From Quercus robur (Eukaryota; Streptophyta; Magnoliopsida; Fagales; Fagaceae), in assembly GCF_932294415.1 (NCBI RefSeq), contig NC_065535.1, positions 81,613,862 to 81,677,861 of the forward strand: 64,000 nt of DNA. The letters run 5' to 3'. Each line of letters starts with the position of its first letter. The stretch's first letter is position 1. Under the pieces are notes generated by a model. It worked only from the letters and a program-made list of their open reading frames with translations, ran no database searches and had not been told where the DNA came from. Below are positions 12,214 to 23,656 of the stretch, in pieces. Both the position numbers and the translations under genes were made by a program.

Positions 12214-13105
12214 TGAAAAAAAAAATGGTGAATTTTGGCACATGGTGTTGGCTTTCGCGAATGGTGAATTTTTTTTTTTTCTTTCTTTTAACTGAGGTGT
12301 TGGATTCATTTCTACTTTTCATATCTAGATTTGGGGACTTGATTGTGCTTTTACGGCTGTGGAATGGTAATCTTGGGATGAGAGGACATTTGCATATTTT
12401 TATTGGATCAATTGATATTCATCGGGCAAATTATGTTTTTGGCATTCTCTTAGGATCTAAGATTGAAATTAGAAGTTGGTACTAATTATTTCTAGTAATA
12501 ACATCTTTGACTTATGCATTTTGTCCCTACTTGCATCTTCGCTAAGTTTTTGCTTTGTTACATCGCCATATGTAGAACAACTTGAAAATTGGATTTTACC
12601 TTTTACTAAAAGACCTACCCAACACTAGTACTTACAGTTGTAGTTGATAAAAACCGGCTTTTGTATGTTGCGAGTTGTGTGATATTAAACCCGGGTTCCT
12701 ACTCCCTGTGTGTGTGTTCAGTCCATGTCTTTCTCAAGAAGAAAAAAAAAAAAAAACCGGCATGCATTACATCCATTTGCACAGTGCTGTGCGCAGTGGT
12801 AAAGCATTCCCATAGGCCACAGACTGGGTACTGGGTACTGGCTAGTGATCCTCTTCATGCAATGTTTCTCTTCCTCTTGTTACGGCTTTCACATCTCACG
12901 CCCTTCATATCCTTTTTTAAATCTAATTGTGGCTAGTCAACTTCAAAATTCTTCTGCATTCACTACCTATCGATCTCTATTTTTTTTTTTTTTTTTAAAT
13001 GCTGTGGTGACTCGTTTTTTGCACCAATATGAGTCACTGTTCACTATAGCCTCAGTGACCCTCTTCATTATGTTGTTTAATATTTTTTTTTATTTTTCAT
13101 TTTTT
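12214..13105. other. KCS 3' flank
   Basis: 3' UTR and intergenic DNA. Homopolymer runs occur at 12266-12276 (T), 12740-12756 (A) and 12980-12997 (T). No gene seen. A B-box-like GGGTTCCTACTCC near 12692 hints at a decayed SINE, but no full structure is visible. Confidence 0.5.
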
Positions 13106-13109
13106 GATG

Positions 13110-13282
13110 AATAAATAAGAAAGCTTGCAGGTGCGGTCACTATCCTCAGGCCCACTTAAACCTTATTCATGAATGACATAGAACCACCCGCACAATAGTA
13201 GGACTTGCCACTATTCGAACACTCAATCTCTAACTCTCAAGATGATGGTCACAAGGGTTTCTTGACCACTAAGCCACTTCTA
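13110..13282 (-). mobile_element. tRNA-derived SINE fragment
   Basis: On the minus strand an A-box-like TGGCTTAGTGGTCAAG (complement of 13261-13276) is followed about 45 bp on by a B-box-like TGTTCGAATA (complement of 13212-13221). This is the spacing of a pol III tRNA-type promoter. The body continues to about 13110. No clear target duplication was found, so the edges are approximate. Confidence 0.6.
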
Positions 13283-13320
13283 TGAGTGATTGCTTAATAC
13301 TTTTTATTATCTATGCTCAT

Positions 13321-13345
13321 CTCTCTCTCTCTCTCTCTCTCTCTC
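13321..13345. repeat. (CT)n microsatellite
   Basis: About 12 CT dinucleotides. The following 13346-14570 contains no recognisable gene except the probable 3' UTR of the H2A.Z gene at its right end. Confidence 0.9.
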
Positions 13346-14580
13346 AACCAGTGCCCATGCATCCAAAATCCTTCTAGAGCATCAACTCCCAATTCCTTAA
13401 TCAGAAATTGGCATGCCATTGAACATGGATGTGGATGACTTTGATGGAGTTTGGTAGCAGTGGTGTGGTTGTTGCGGGTAGGCTTCTCAGTCAAGAGGGA
13501 GAAAGCCATCAAGGATTCAATCGTAGAACATGTGACTTATGGGTGGAGGAAGGTTCGGCGATGAGGGAGACCAAGAAGTAATTCAATAGTGATGGATAGC
13601 AGAGTCTGTGTGGATGACTAGGATGTTGCTCATGGGTGACTTTGAACGGCATAGTTTGTATCGGTTTCGTGGAGGTTGACGATGCCAGTGTGTGGTGCCT
13701 AGGACGGTTGAAACCGGTTGGATAAATTTTTTTTATACAAGTAAAAAAAAAATGGTTGGATAATGTAAAATATAAACAGAATAAATAGAGATGAGGAAAG
13801 GATAGAGAGATTAATGCAGGCCCATCTAAAAAGTTAGATAGTTAAAATAGAAAGAAAAATAAAAAAGTTATCTCTACTATTTTATTACACATTAGCTCCT
13901 GATTCGAACGAACTGATGGTGCTTTAAAATGTATGGCGAGGCCTTTACCGCAGTCCGCAGAAGGCAATAGAAAGTGAAATAGTGGAATCTTCTGTGAAAC
14001 ATTTCCATAAAGCGCATGATTTATCAAGGACTACATATGAACTCTCACATCACCAAGGTTAGACATCAACATTAACAAAATGATAATATGAAACCTACAC
14101 CCACAGCATATGGTATAGTAAGTTCAACGTGAATCAAGCAATTACACGATTTCAATATATTATCATCATATGAGAGATTAAAGCTTCCATTTAGCGTTAG
14201 CCAATTCCTGCTGACTAATCTGTGCAAGATAAATGATCGAGCAAAACCAATACAATGGAACAAACAGATGCAATCCAAATGTCCCAAAGGAATTCGAATT
14301 AAAAATAGCAATTGATACTACACAATACCCGAATGTCTAAAAGTCAGCCTAAGATTTAAATAAAATGTCAGACAATGACATTATCCACAACACATATAAT
14401 CAGAAACATAACTAGTTCAGAAACAGGGAGATCAAGCATGAACAATAATGATTTGAACACACAATTGGAGACCCTGCTTCCAAAGAAAGAAGAGAACAGA
14501 AATCCATGACTCAAGTACCACGAAGGAGCATCTATTCCTAGAAAGTTGGCAAATGTAAGCAGCCATAATCCATTTGTAAT

Positions 14581-17500
14581 CTAGTCCTTGGATGACTTGT
14601 TGATAAGTGATTTGTGGATGTGAGGGATCACACCTCCACCTGCAATGGTTCCTTTGATGAGAGTATCAAGTTCTTCATCACCTCGGATTGCAAGCTGCAA
14701 ATGCCTGGGAGTGATACGTTTGACCTTGAGATCCTTACTTGCATTGCCAGCCAACTCCAACACCTCCGCAGTCAAATACTCTAAGATTGCTGCAGAGTAG
14801 ACTGCAGCTGTTGCTCCTACTCTCCCACTAGATGTGGTCCTTGACTTCAATAGACGGTGGATCCTACCCACTGGGAACTGCAATTATTCATTCCAGAACA
14901 AATCACAAAAGTCAGAAAACACAGAGTATACTTTCCAATAGCATCCCAATGTCTAACATCAGTACCTAATGATTAATCCATCAAAAACAAGTCCCTGCTT
15001 TGGTTTCAAATTCCACCATCTCAGAAGTCAAACCAAGTCTCATAATAAGTAAAAATTGGTTGACAAATTTTTGATATGTTGTCACCACAAATTACAACAC
15101 TATTCAAGCAAACATTGAAGTGACCACAAAGTGAAGAAAGGAAGAGAACAGGCAAGCAGTCCATGTAAAAAGCAGCTCAAAGGACAGTTGCCTACATTAA
15201 ATGCGAGCAAACCTAACCACTCAATAATGTTAGTTTCAGCTTGTCTATCATCCAGCATTGCATTATTTTCTTGGACAGTTAAAAAACACAGCACCAATCC
15301 TTTCCCCAATATCCAGAAGAAGCAAAAGGGACTAGAGTAAAAAACTAAGCCCACCTCCAACAACATACACTGATCTGCCGAGCCTAACTCAATTCAATTA
15401 GGCCCATGAGCTGTAGCTCATATTGCACATCCTCCCCCATTTAAATACAGCGTGGAGAGCAAACTAGTGGGCATGTTTAACTCAAATTTTATAATAATAA
15501 GTGTCCTAGGTTTCTCAGGATATTACTTAGTTTATATGCATAAAGTCAATCAAACCTCAGTCTGTGCCAAGGACTACACATTAGCCACAAAACCAGCATG
15601 ATGCAAATAAAACTTATAACAAAAAATTGTTGCCAAGGTCCTGCGGATATGTATACATAAAATAGGTAAAAATAATTTTATTGCAACGAGACTAATTCAT
15701 GAAGAAATACACTAAGGAGCCTAAAGAATTACAAACAGAGAAAATATCTACATATGAATAGACTCTGAAAGATTGAACAAAGTTAGTACCTGAAGCAAAA
15801 GACATGATACATAATCACCATTAATGACATGGCAAAGAAACACAAGCAATGATATTGTTATTCTTCATTCTTACAATCCTCAAGTACAAAGATGTAAACC
15901 GTTGTACTCATTTCAAACAGTGTATCACATCTGCCTTACACGTTACAAAATCATCAAGCCATGCAAATCAAATTTTGAAATTAATAACTCAAATATCATA
16001 CGGAGCCACCAAGTACAGAAGCCACCATCAAATTGCATAAAACTGAGGCGCCTACTACCTTATAGAAGTCATCAGTACTTCTCAAAAACCATAAGCATAT
16101 ATAACAGGTCAATCTCACCGACAATTGGACTGTTTCTTTTAATAAATTCAAATGATACTCTTAGCTCAACCAATCTTCCAACGAGTAATGCTTTGATAAA
16201 AAAAAACATTATTTACAAAGGGGTGGGCTCCCCTCCCGTTATAACATCTCCAGTTCTCTCATGTTTTTACACCAATGAAAGACACATGGCAAGCAACAAA
16301 TCCTAAGGTTAGAAAAATCACACGTCAAATACCACTTTTTTCTCTCAATTTTTTGTCTTTCTTTCTTCTTTGCATCTTTCTCCATCCCCACCCTAAGGGA
16401 CCTCACCTACCTGAGCATCAGATGCGTCCAAATTGGCAGCTCGGAACTTGATGGCAATGGGTTTGGGCTAAAACAGTGGGTTTCACAGCTAAGATTGGCA
16501 TAGCAAAACAAGAAACCATTGCTGTTTGGATTGACAAGGTTTCATGGATATGCCGCTGTGAGCATCGAGGCTCATTCTGGCAGAGGAGTGTGAAATTGAG
16601 GTCCTCCGGCGAGCTTGGGGAGGTGAGACATCAGGTTTGATATGGATATCTGGCCGTGGGAGTTCCGATGGGTTGTGGGTTTGCATGAGACTTCTGAATA
16701 TGCTTTGAAAGATGTGAAAGAATCAGCCATGGAAGCTTTCAAAGCTTCCTCTCCTTCTTCAAAGCTTTGAAAGCAGCCATGATATTCTTCTCTAATCTTT
16801 TATTCCTTAAATTTTTTATTTATTTATCCAATTAATTGACCTTTCTCTTCAAATTCAAATCACAATTTATAAAACCCAAATCAAAGACCCAATTCATTGT
16901 TCTGTTCTCCATCAAAAGTTGTTCCCATCAAACTTTGAAGCTCTTGAAAGAGTTCTTGAGCTTCCTAGATATGGGTCTGGAGTGGCTTGATCATTTTGTG
17001 ATAGTGGAAACCATCAAAATATGATTTTGAAGGATCATTTTTCGTAACAGGTGATTGAAGCAAACCCAGAAAAGTTTTATTGAAAACTGAACCTATCGGG
17101 TTAAAAGGGAGAGAAAATTATGTGGCTTATTTATAAGCTTAGGATTCGTTGCTTGCCACGTGTCTTTCATTGGTGTAGAAACATGAGAGAACTGGAGATA
17201 TTATAAAGGAAGGTGAGCCCGCCCCATTTACAAAAGCCTATATGACAAGACATGCATATTTTGGATTGCAACAGTATAGTTATTCACGCTAATGTTCATC
17301 ATAACATAGATTTGCCCTACTATTTGGACATCTACTCAGCCAAACATGCCATCCCATGACTCGATTGAAAATAATGGTAAAGGAAAACAGCTATTAAAAA
17401 AATATAAAAAGGGTTTTACACAAAGATTTATTATTATTTTTTTTTTAAAGTGTAAGCTACACGCGAACCCATTAATGCCTTTTCAAGCCACGACGGCACT

Positions 17501-18119
17501 CTCCAGCCACAATTGTGAGAGAAGAAAACGGATTAATCAAATATCACAAAGCTATTTGCATACACATCACAAATGATAGACTAATAATAGACTTCCAAAA
17601 ACAAAAATAAATAAATAAATAAACCCCTTAAAAAAGAAAAGAAAAACGTTACGAAAAGAATTTTAAGGGAATTTTAAATGTTCCACGTTCCAACAACAAA
17701 CCCTGTTTGGTTCCTACTAAAAACAAAAGCCAGCAAATTTTTAAATTTTATACATGTTATATTATATCATATAATTATGTTTTGCTGTTTAGTCCCCAAG
17801 GAATGAAATATCACCATACCCAAGTCATAAAAAATCAGTCATCAAACAATCTCTACAGTATTTTTCAGGAACCAAGCCAAACAGTGCACAAAGCAAAACA
17901 AAGCGTCCTAATTAGGGGGGGAAGAGAAAGTATAAAATTGAAAGAGAAAAACAGAGAGAGAGAGAGAGAGAGAGATCTGAAGAGTGAAGAGAAGAGAGGA
18001 GAGAGGACCTGAAGGCCAGCACGAGAGGAACGAGAGATGGGTTTCTTCTTGCTGTCTTTGTCCTTGTTGGCCGCTGCCCCCTTCCCCATAATCAAACCCT
18101 TTGCGCCCTTTCCCGACAT
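14581..18119 (-). CDS. HTA (H2A.Z class): Histone H2A.Z variant (two exons)
   Basis: Exon 1 is 18009-18119 (37 codons) and exon 2 is 14581-14877 (98 codons plus stop), both phase 0, giving 135 residues, normal for H2A.Z. The donor is CAG|GTCCTC and the acceptor ATTGCAG|TTC. The protein has a Lys-rich tail (MSGKGAKGL, then SRSSRAGLQ), the core FPVGRIHR and [19 protein letters not shown], and the H2A.Z-specific docking region [20 protein letters not shown]. It lacks the SQEF tail of H2A.X. H2A.Z replaces H2A in nucleosomes near transcription starts and is loaded by SWR1; in plants it tunes responsive genes and antagonises DNA methylation. The 3.1-kb intron carries a 1-kb Mutator insertion. The start gives the canonical M-x-GKG N-terminus; a nearby upstream ATG is in another frame. 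Confidence 0.93.
15370..16210. other. H2A.Z intron, right of exon 2
   Basis: Intronic AT-rich sequence between exon 2 and the Mutator insertion. No independent gene or RNA recognised. Confidence 0.5.
16220..17225. mobile_element. Non-autonomous Mutator-like element (Pack-MULE candidate) in the H2A.Z intron
   Basis: 1006-bp element flanked by a perfect 9-bp duplication ATTTACAAA (16211-16219 and 17226-17234), the Mutator signature. The left end starts GGGGTGGGCTCCCCTCCC and the right end reverse-complements to GGGGCGGGCTCACCTTCC. Inverted similarity runs about 85 bp inward (16220-16304 against about 17145-17225), including the shared CTCCAGTTCTCTCATGTTT. The interior is more GC-rich and exon-like in places (16400-16760) than the surrounding intron, consistent with captured host sequence. 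It encodes no transposase. Confidence 0.85.
17950..17976. repeat. (GA)n tract at the start of the H2A.Z intron
   Basis: About 11 GA dinucleotides just inside the intron, close to the donor. A second GA tract at 18247-18270 lies in the 5' UTR. GAGA/CT tracts near the start are common in plant promoters. Confidence 0.8.
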
Positions 18120-18385
18120 CTTTCTTCTTCCTTCTTATTTTTCCCGCCAACCCCTCGAGGTTTTTAAGAAAAAAGATTTGATTTGTTTAAGGAAAATTGG
18201 ACGAGGTAAATTGGCTGGGATGGGAGAGCAAACACAGTTTGGGGTACTAGGAGAGAGAGAGAGAGAGAGAAGAGGGGGTTTCGGTTTCGGTTTCGGTTTG
18301 GTTTTGTTTTGAGATCGAGAGAACTGAGAAAGGTTGCTTCGTTGCTGCTGACTAATGATATGTCATATATATATATATAACCGGG
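18120..18385 (-). promoter_or_regulatory. H2A.Z 5' UTR and TATA region
   Basis: On the minus strand GGTTATATATATATATATG (complement of about 18363-18382) is a TATA-like element about 245 bases upstream of the ATG. The leader is CT-rich. The transcription start is inferred at about 18330-18340. Confidence 0.5.
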
Positions 18386-18389
18386 CACT

Positions 18390-19160
18390 ACTGCCTCAGC
18401 TTCCAGAGGGTTTTGTTTTATTTATTCACGCCACGCCACCACTTTTACAAAACTAACCCTATTCTTTTCCGCTTATTTACGATACCATACTCTGCTGTTA
18501 CGGCATCGGCCTATCCAATACTATCTCCTTTTTCTTTTTCTTTTTTTCTTTTTTTTTCTCTTTTTTTATTGGAAAAGTAAAATAGTTGACCCAGACCCCT
18601 CGAACTTCGTAACTAAAACAATCCTACTGTGTCACTGGTTACTTATTTTCCGACGTTTTAGGGTTTGGCTTACAATTTTTTTTTAAGTTAATTTTTTTTA
18701 AATGAGAAATTACTATATTATTCACTAATTAAATAAAAGACGAAGATTAAAACTCATTACAATTTATCATTGTATATTTAAAAATAACAAAAAAAAATAT
18801 CCAATTAAAAAAGTACTAGAGGTAAATCAAACTCCTTCTTAAAAAATTCTTTTTTATTTTTATTTTATGGTTTGTTTTTCTTAAAAAACCTTTTTTTAAT
18901 GGTTTTTTTTTAAGTTTTTTGAATAAAAAATATTCAAAATTCTTTCTTGAATTTTTTATTTTAAAAAAATTCTAATTAATGTCATATCCATTAATACCTT
19001 TTTTTTAATTTTCTTTTTTAAGGAATACTTTTTAAATATTTATTTATTGTCGGAGAGAGAAAAAATAGTATTTAAATAGAATAGATAATGTGAATTTTTT
19101 TTTTTTTTTAAATTGTCCCTACAAATCTAAAACTCTTTACCTCCAAAACTCTTTATCTTA
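18390..19160. other. Gene-free AT-rich stretch
   Basis: Very AT-rich, with T-runs near 18530-18570 and 18660-19110. No coding sequence or transposon ends seen. Confidence 0.6.
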
Positions 19161-19168
19161 CCTCTAAG

Positions 19169-20803
19169 CATAATTGTCAAATCGTGAATCGTATCGTGGA
19201 TCGATTTTTTATTTTTTTGTATCATATATCATATCGAATCATGTATCTTAAGATACACAAATACCTAATAAAATTATAAAATAATTATAGATATACATAT
19301 ATAAAAGGTATATTCATTATAAATTCAAAATATATTCAACTAATGACCAATTTAATCATTACTTATGTAATAAAATATAACAAAACTAACTAAATAAATC
19401 AAATTAACTTATGTTTATAACATGCACATTCAAATTGATTAAACTCAGAAGTAATACATGATATATGAACCAAAATAATAATATTTTTTCATCATATTGG
19501 CTAATCAATCTCATCTAAGTCAATGTTATCATCTTGTTCAGCATCTTGCAAAATCATTTTTTCATAGACATTTTCTTTATTATTATCAACATTTACTCTT
19601 TTTTGTTTTTTGTTTTTTTATTCTAATAATTTTTTCTTTATATTTTTTCTTGGCATTCTAGCCTTTTAGACTCAAAATAATAATAACAAAATAAAAAATA
19701 ATTATATTTTCATTTAATACATTGTAAGGACACGATTTGTAATGACCCATAATAGTATCGAGTTCGCACGTAAAAAGGCCCAAACACTATCATTTATAGA
19801 GCGTGGGTTTGAAAGGTTAGGCCTTAGTCACTAGACGGTGGGTTTTCTGTGGTGTTCATACATAGTTAAATCGTGTTCGCCCCAATAAAATCTGTCCTGG
19901 AGGCGGGCTGGGAGGCTCTGGTTTTTGGCCATTTTTCCCAGCCCCTCTCTTGGTGCTTTAACTTTTACATTATATAGCCCTTCTTGGTTGATCTTAGCCC
20001 TCCACTTGTTGGTCAGGTAGGTGTCTACTTCTGTACCCGTCCCATCAGCTGTCCCTCCTTGCTTTCTGTTAGTTGCGATGATCGAAGTCGCCCTGCCCAG
20101 ACGTCTTTTCTCATTAACATGGTCAGGACGCTGGCCGGTGCATTTAATGCGGAGGGGACGTGTTTACCTTGAACCAATTTTGCATCGTACCTCCACATGG
20201 GCCCCATTCTACTCGCATCCCCTTCAGGGGGCTGTTTGGGGATAGCCTTCATCGAGACGTTGCTCTTCCCCTTGAAGTCCTAGAGTGCCGAGGATAGGGT
20301 CGTCCTTAGCTGTTCCCCTTGACACCTCGGCCTTTCATCATTCGTCCTCGGCACACACCCTCCTCGGCATGGGCCCTGAGCCCTAATAGAACGTGGGCCA
20401 GATCATAAGTTCCCCGACCCCACAAATAGTATAAAAAATAAATTTGTACATATGAAAGTGAGTGTTATGAGTATAGTCTAAATTTTGTAGAAGAAAGAGA
20501 AAGGAGGAAAAAAAACTCATGGACTTGCTATTTCATTAGACTCAATTAAGTTTCCTAATAATTTTGTATTAACAAAGTCTAACAACTTGTTTAAATCAAA
20601 TAAAATCACAAATTTTAACAAAAAAAACCCATTTTAAACCCACATATCTATGTATCGTACGATACGATTCATATAGTATGCACCTATGTATTGGACGATT
20701 CATGAGCACTTACGATATACCCCTACGATACGAAACTTTTTGTACACGATACGATATATATCGTACGATACGTATCGCGTATCATACGATACTAACAACT
20801 ATG
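19169..20803 (-). mobile_element. hAT-type DNA transposon remnant, interrupted by a solo LTR
   Basis: Flanked by an 8-bp duplication, CCTCTAAG (19161-19168) and CCTCCAAG (20804-20811), one mismatch. The ends are CATAATTGTCAAATCG and, reverse-complemented on the right, CATAGTTGTTAGTATCG. Both subterminal regions are full of CGTATCG/CGATACG motifs, as expected for hAT transposase-binding repeats. On the minus strand around 19500-19580 a reading frame ends in an acidic tail (ILQDAEQDDNIDLDEID, then stop), like the C-terminus of some hAT proteins. Without the 702-bp LTR the element is about 930 bp, so it is a deletion derivative and not autonomous. Confidence 0.8.
19723..20424 (+). mobile_element. 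Solo LTR fossil nested in the hAT element
   Basis: 702-bp block with TG...CA ends (TGTAAGGACACG at the left, GACCCCACA at the right) and far higher GC than its surroundings. Its last ~170 bp recurs at 31838-32011. No internal retroelement coding region is present, so it is a solo LTR. I could not confirm a 5-bp target duplication. Confidence 0.75.
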
Positions 20804-20811
20804 CCTCCAAG

Positions 20812-22100
20812 CATTTCGTGCGTACTGCATAAGACGATGTCAAATAAGCTAAAATGGTGCAAAGGTTAGTGTGAATACCTCTTATATTTCAAATATTAGA
20901 ATCATATTTTAGATACTAAATTGCTTGAGCTAATCTTTAATGATCAATTGTAATTTTAACATAAATTTAATTAATGACGCTTATTATTATGTAAGAATGC
21001 AAGAAGTTGAAATATCACTCTTGGAGCCGCGGGCATGGCATGTTGCAAACTTTATTGAACAAAATCATGCCTGTGGACTAATATTTTTCATCTTTAGCCC
21101 ATGTATAATAACTAGTTAGGGCAGCATGTACAATGCACGTGCTTGCCGTGGAAAAAAAGTACTGTAATAATTAAAGTCAATTCTAGATTTTATTTGTATT
21201 ATAAAACAAATATATGAATCATTTGATTTTTAAAATATATAGAGATTTACATTAATAAAAAGAGACATTAATTTTAAGAATTTTGATAATTATGTCGTAA
21301 AAAATTAATCTCATTCGTTTAAGAATTTTGATCAACCACAAAGTTAGGGTAGCTATTTAACATATAAATATTTATTTTAATTATAATAATTTTTTAGTAC
21401 CTACTTGCTAAAGATAATATATCTATTATCTAAAAACTTCTAAGAATGATAATGAATATTATCATTTTTCAACAATAAACAACTGAGTTTTGTTAAGAAA
21501 TTTAAAATTAAAAAAAAAAAAGAAAAAAAAAAAGAGGCTTGTGTCATTAAATATCATCATTCTAACTTTCTAAGAATTTTTATCATTTAAAACTCAAAAT
21601 ACGTAAAGAAAATTTTTAGGATGTTAAAATTTAGTAGGAGTAATTTAGACATTACACAATAAAATATTTTAAGAATCATAAGATTTCGTAAGAGTTTAAC
21701 TGAGAGTATAACAATATGATATATTTGCTCTTTTCTAAAATATTAATGGAAAAATTACATGATTTTAAAGTTTAAGGAAGAATTGTAAACTACCCCAAAC
21801 ATAAAGGATGAAAAATGTTTTTTTCCTAAGTTTTTGCTTTTGTTTTTGTATGCAAAACTATGTGTTTTTACTTAAAATAGTGTGTAAAGAAAAAAGAGCA
21901 CAAATCAATGATTGAAAAAAAAAATTACATATTAAACAAACCAAAAGTAATGTAGCTTTTACATATTTACCTAACAAGTCTCACAACATTTTTACAAAAC
22001 ATTTATTTTCAATTGTGGTTGGTCACAGTTTCATATTTTATTATTTTATTTTGACTTATAAGAAATTGACATCTCAATAATTATGAAAATATTGTGAAAT
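20812..22100. other. Gene-free AT-rich stretch with a Helitron-like end
   Basis: No coding sequence. At 21111-21145 the minus strand ends ...AGCACGTGCATTGTACATGC, then TGCCCTAACTAGT followed by host T: a decayed 10-bp stem-loop about 8 bases before CTAGT. That is the layout of a Helitron 3' terminus. The 5' TC end was not identified. Confidence 0.4.
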
Positions 22101-22112
22101 TTGTTGTGTTAG

Positions 22113-22735
22113 TATTAGGGTTGTCCACACCCACCCGTGACCCGCAAAACCCGTCCGACTTGGAGCTACCCGAACCGAAACCGTCCGACCCGAGGAGAGA
22201 GGCGGTCGGCAGTCAGAGGTTCAAAACCGATGCCAACGGGTCGGATGGCGGATCTCCTTCTCCAAAAACCGAGCCACCCGATCCGACCGACTAAAGGCCA
22301 AATCTACCTCCAATCCGGCGAAAACATACTGATTTTCGCTCAGATCTCCTCATTTTCGCTCATATCCAGCTACGATTTATTGGATTTCGCTCAAATACAG
22401 CACAAATCTGGTGCGTTTTTCTCAAATCCAACGAAAATCTGGTAATTTTTTGCTAAGATCCGGTGGGTTTTCCTCAAATCCGACGAAGATATGGTGTTAT
22501 TTTGCTTAGATCGAGTGGTTTTGCTCAAATCCGATGAAGATCCGGCTAAAAAACACGTAGTTGCCGCCGATTTGAACCTCTGGCAGCATATTTTCAACTT
22601 CGATTGACCCGACCGCCGACCAACCGGGTCCGATCCGACTTGACCCGTGGGTTTTCACGGTCAGCGGCGGGTCTTCTCGTCAGAAACCCGATGTCATCTG
22701 GTCGGTCGTGGGTTGGGCATAAACCCGACCCGAAC
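22113..22735. repeat. GC-rich CCCGACCCG-type repeat block with degenerate minisatellite
   Basis: The block opens TAGGGTTGTCCACACCCACC and closes with ACCCGACCCGAAC, the kind of GC-rich ends found in many plant hAT-like elements. The middle (about 22320-22550) is a degenerate 40-50 bp repeat of CTCAAATCCGACGAAGATC-type units. No target duplication could be established. Plus-strand reading frames across it look like by-products of the GC-rich repeats. Confidence 0.45.
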
Positions 22736-22739
22736 AAAA

Positions 22740-23640
22740 AACTGTAACTACTGTAGCTATTGTTCAAAACTTAAAAAAAAAAGAAAAAAGAGAAAAAAAA
22801 AAAGACAAATGCCTCACCAAAATTCCACTGTAGATAAACAGGGAAAAAAGTGATATAAACAGTACATAAATATTGCAGTGGCATAGCCGCATTTTATATA
22901 GTTAATAGATAATAATAATAATAATAATAATAATAATAGTGGGTTTTCATTCATTGATTTGACTGGTCCACCATCGTTTACCTTCAGAGAAGGATTCTTT
23001 TTTTTGCTGAATCTTCAGCTATTTGATCTTATAAAAATATAAATTCAACCCTATGCCTGCCAGCATAAGCATTTACACATTCACAATTAGAACAAAAATG
23101 CATGAGACTCACATGTCTGAGTCTAATCATTAAATCTTGCATCAGCTTTTTGCAGTAGAATAAAAAATATCCAGAAGCAAGGGATTGGCTGTTAATTTTC
23201 AAAACCAATAGCCATATCAAAACCAGTGCTAGCATATGTGCCCAATCAATCTAGAAGACTTGGTGATGCATTAACCAGGATCTGGTTAATGAAACAGAGA
23301 TTGGAAAATTAAAATAAATCACTGGCCACAATCCTTTACTTTTATCACTGTCTGTTTTCTATTGATTTCAAAAGATTTCCAGAATAAGGCTGTCCGGATG
23401 GAGATAGGGCTCAACACCACCTGATCAGCAGTCTTCCATTATACATACTACCATAACACAAAAAACAAAAGAGTGCAGATCTGGCAAGAAAGCTGTTCAT
23501 CTGGTCTGATCCATATCTCTATGTAATGCAGCATTAACTGAAAAATTGTAAAAAAAAAATCAATTCAGAAACTTCAGTCAATATCTGTAAGATGAGATTC
23601 TATCAAGGATAGCATAGCAATATGCCACAAATAGGCAAAT
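22740..23640. other. Gene-free stretch with (AAT)n microsatellite
   Basis: Contains an AAT trinucleotide array at about 22910-22938. From about 23300 rightwards it probably includes the 3' UTR of the STRAP gene. Nothing else recognised. Confidence 0.5.
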
Positions 23641-23656
23641 AAAGTACTTGGCCGTG

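Noticed and set aside
15824-16306. 160-residue plus-strand frame opposite the H2A.Z intron
   Set aside because: AT-rich, no domain, and it runs into the TIR of a Mutator element.
22094-22445. Overlapping Pro/Arg-rich frames (about 66 and 102 residues)
   Set aside because: Generated by the CCCGACCCG repeat block; frames shift among repeats and no domain is recognised.
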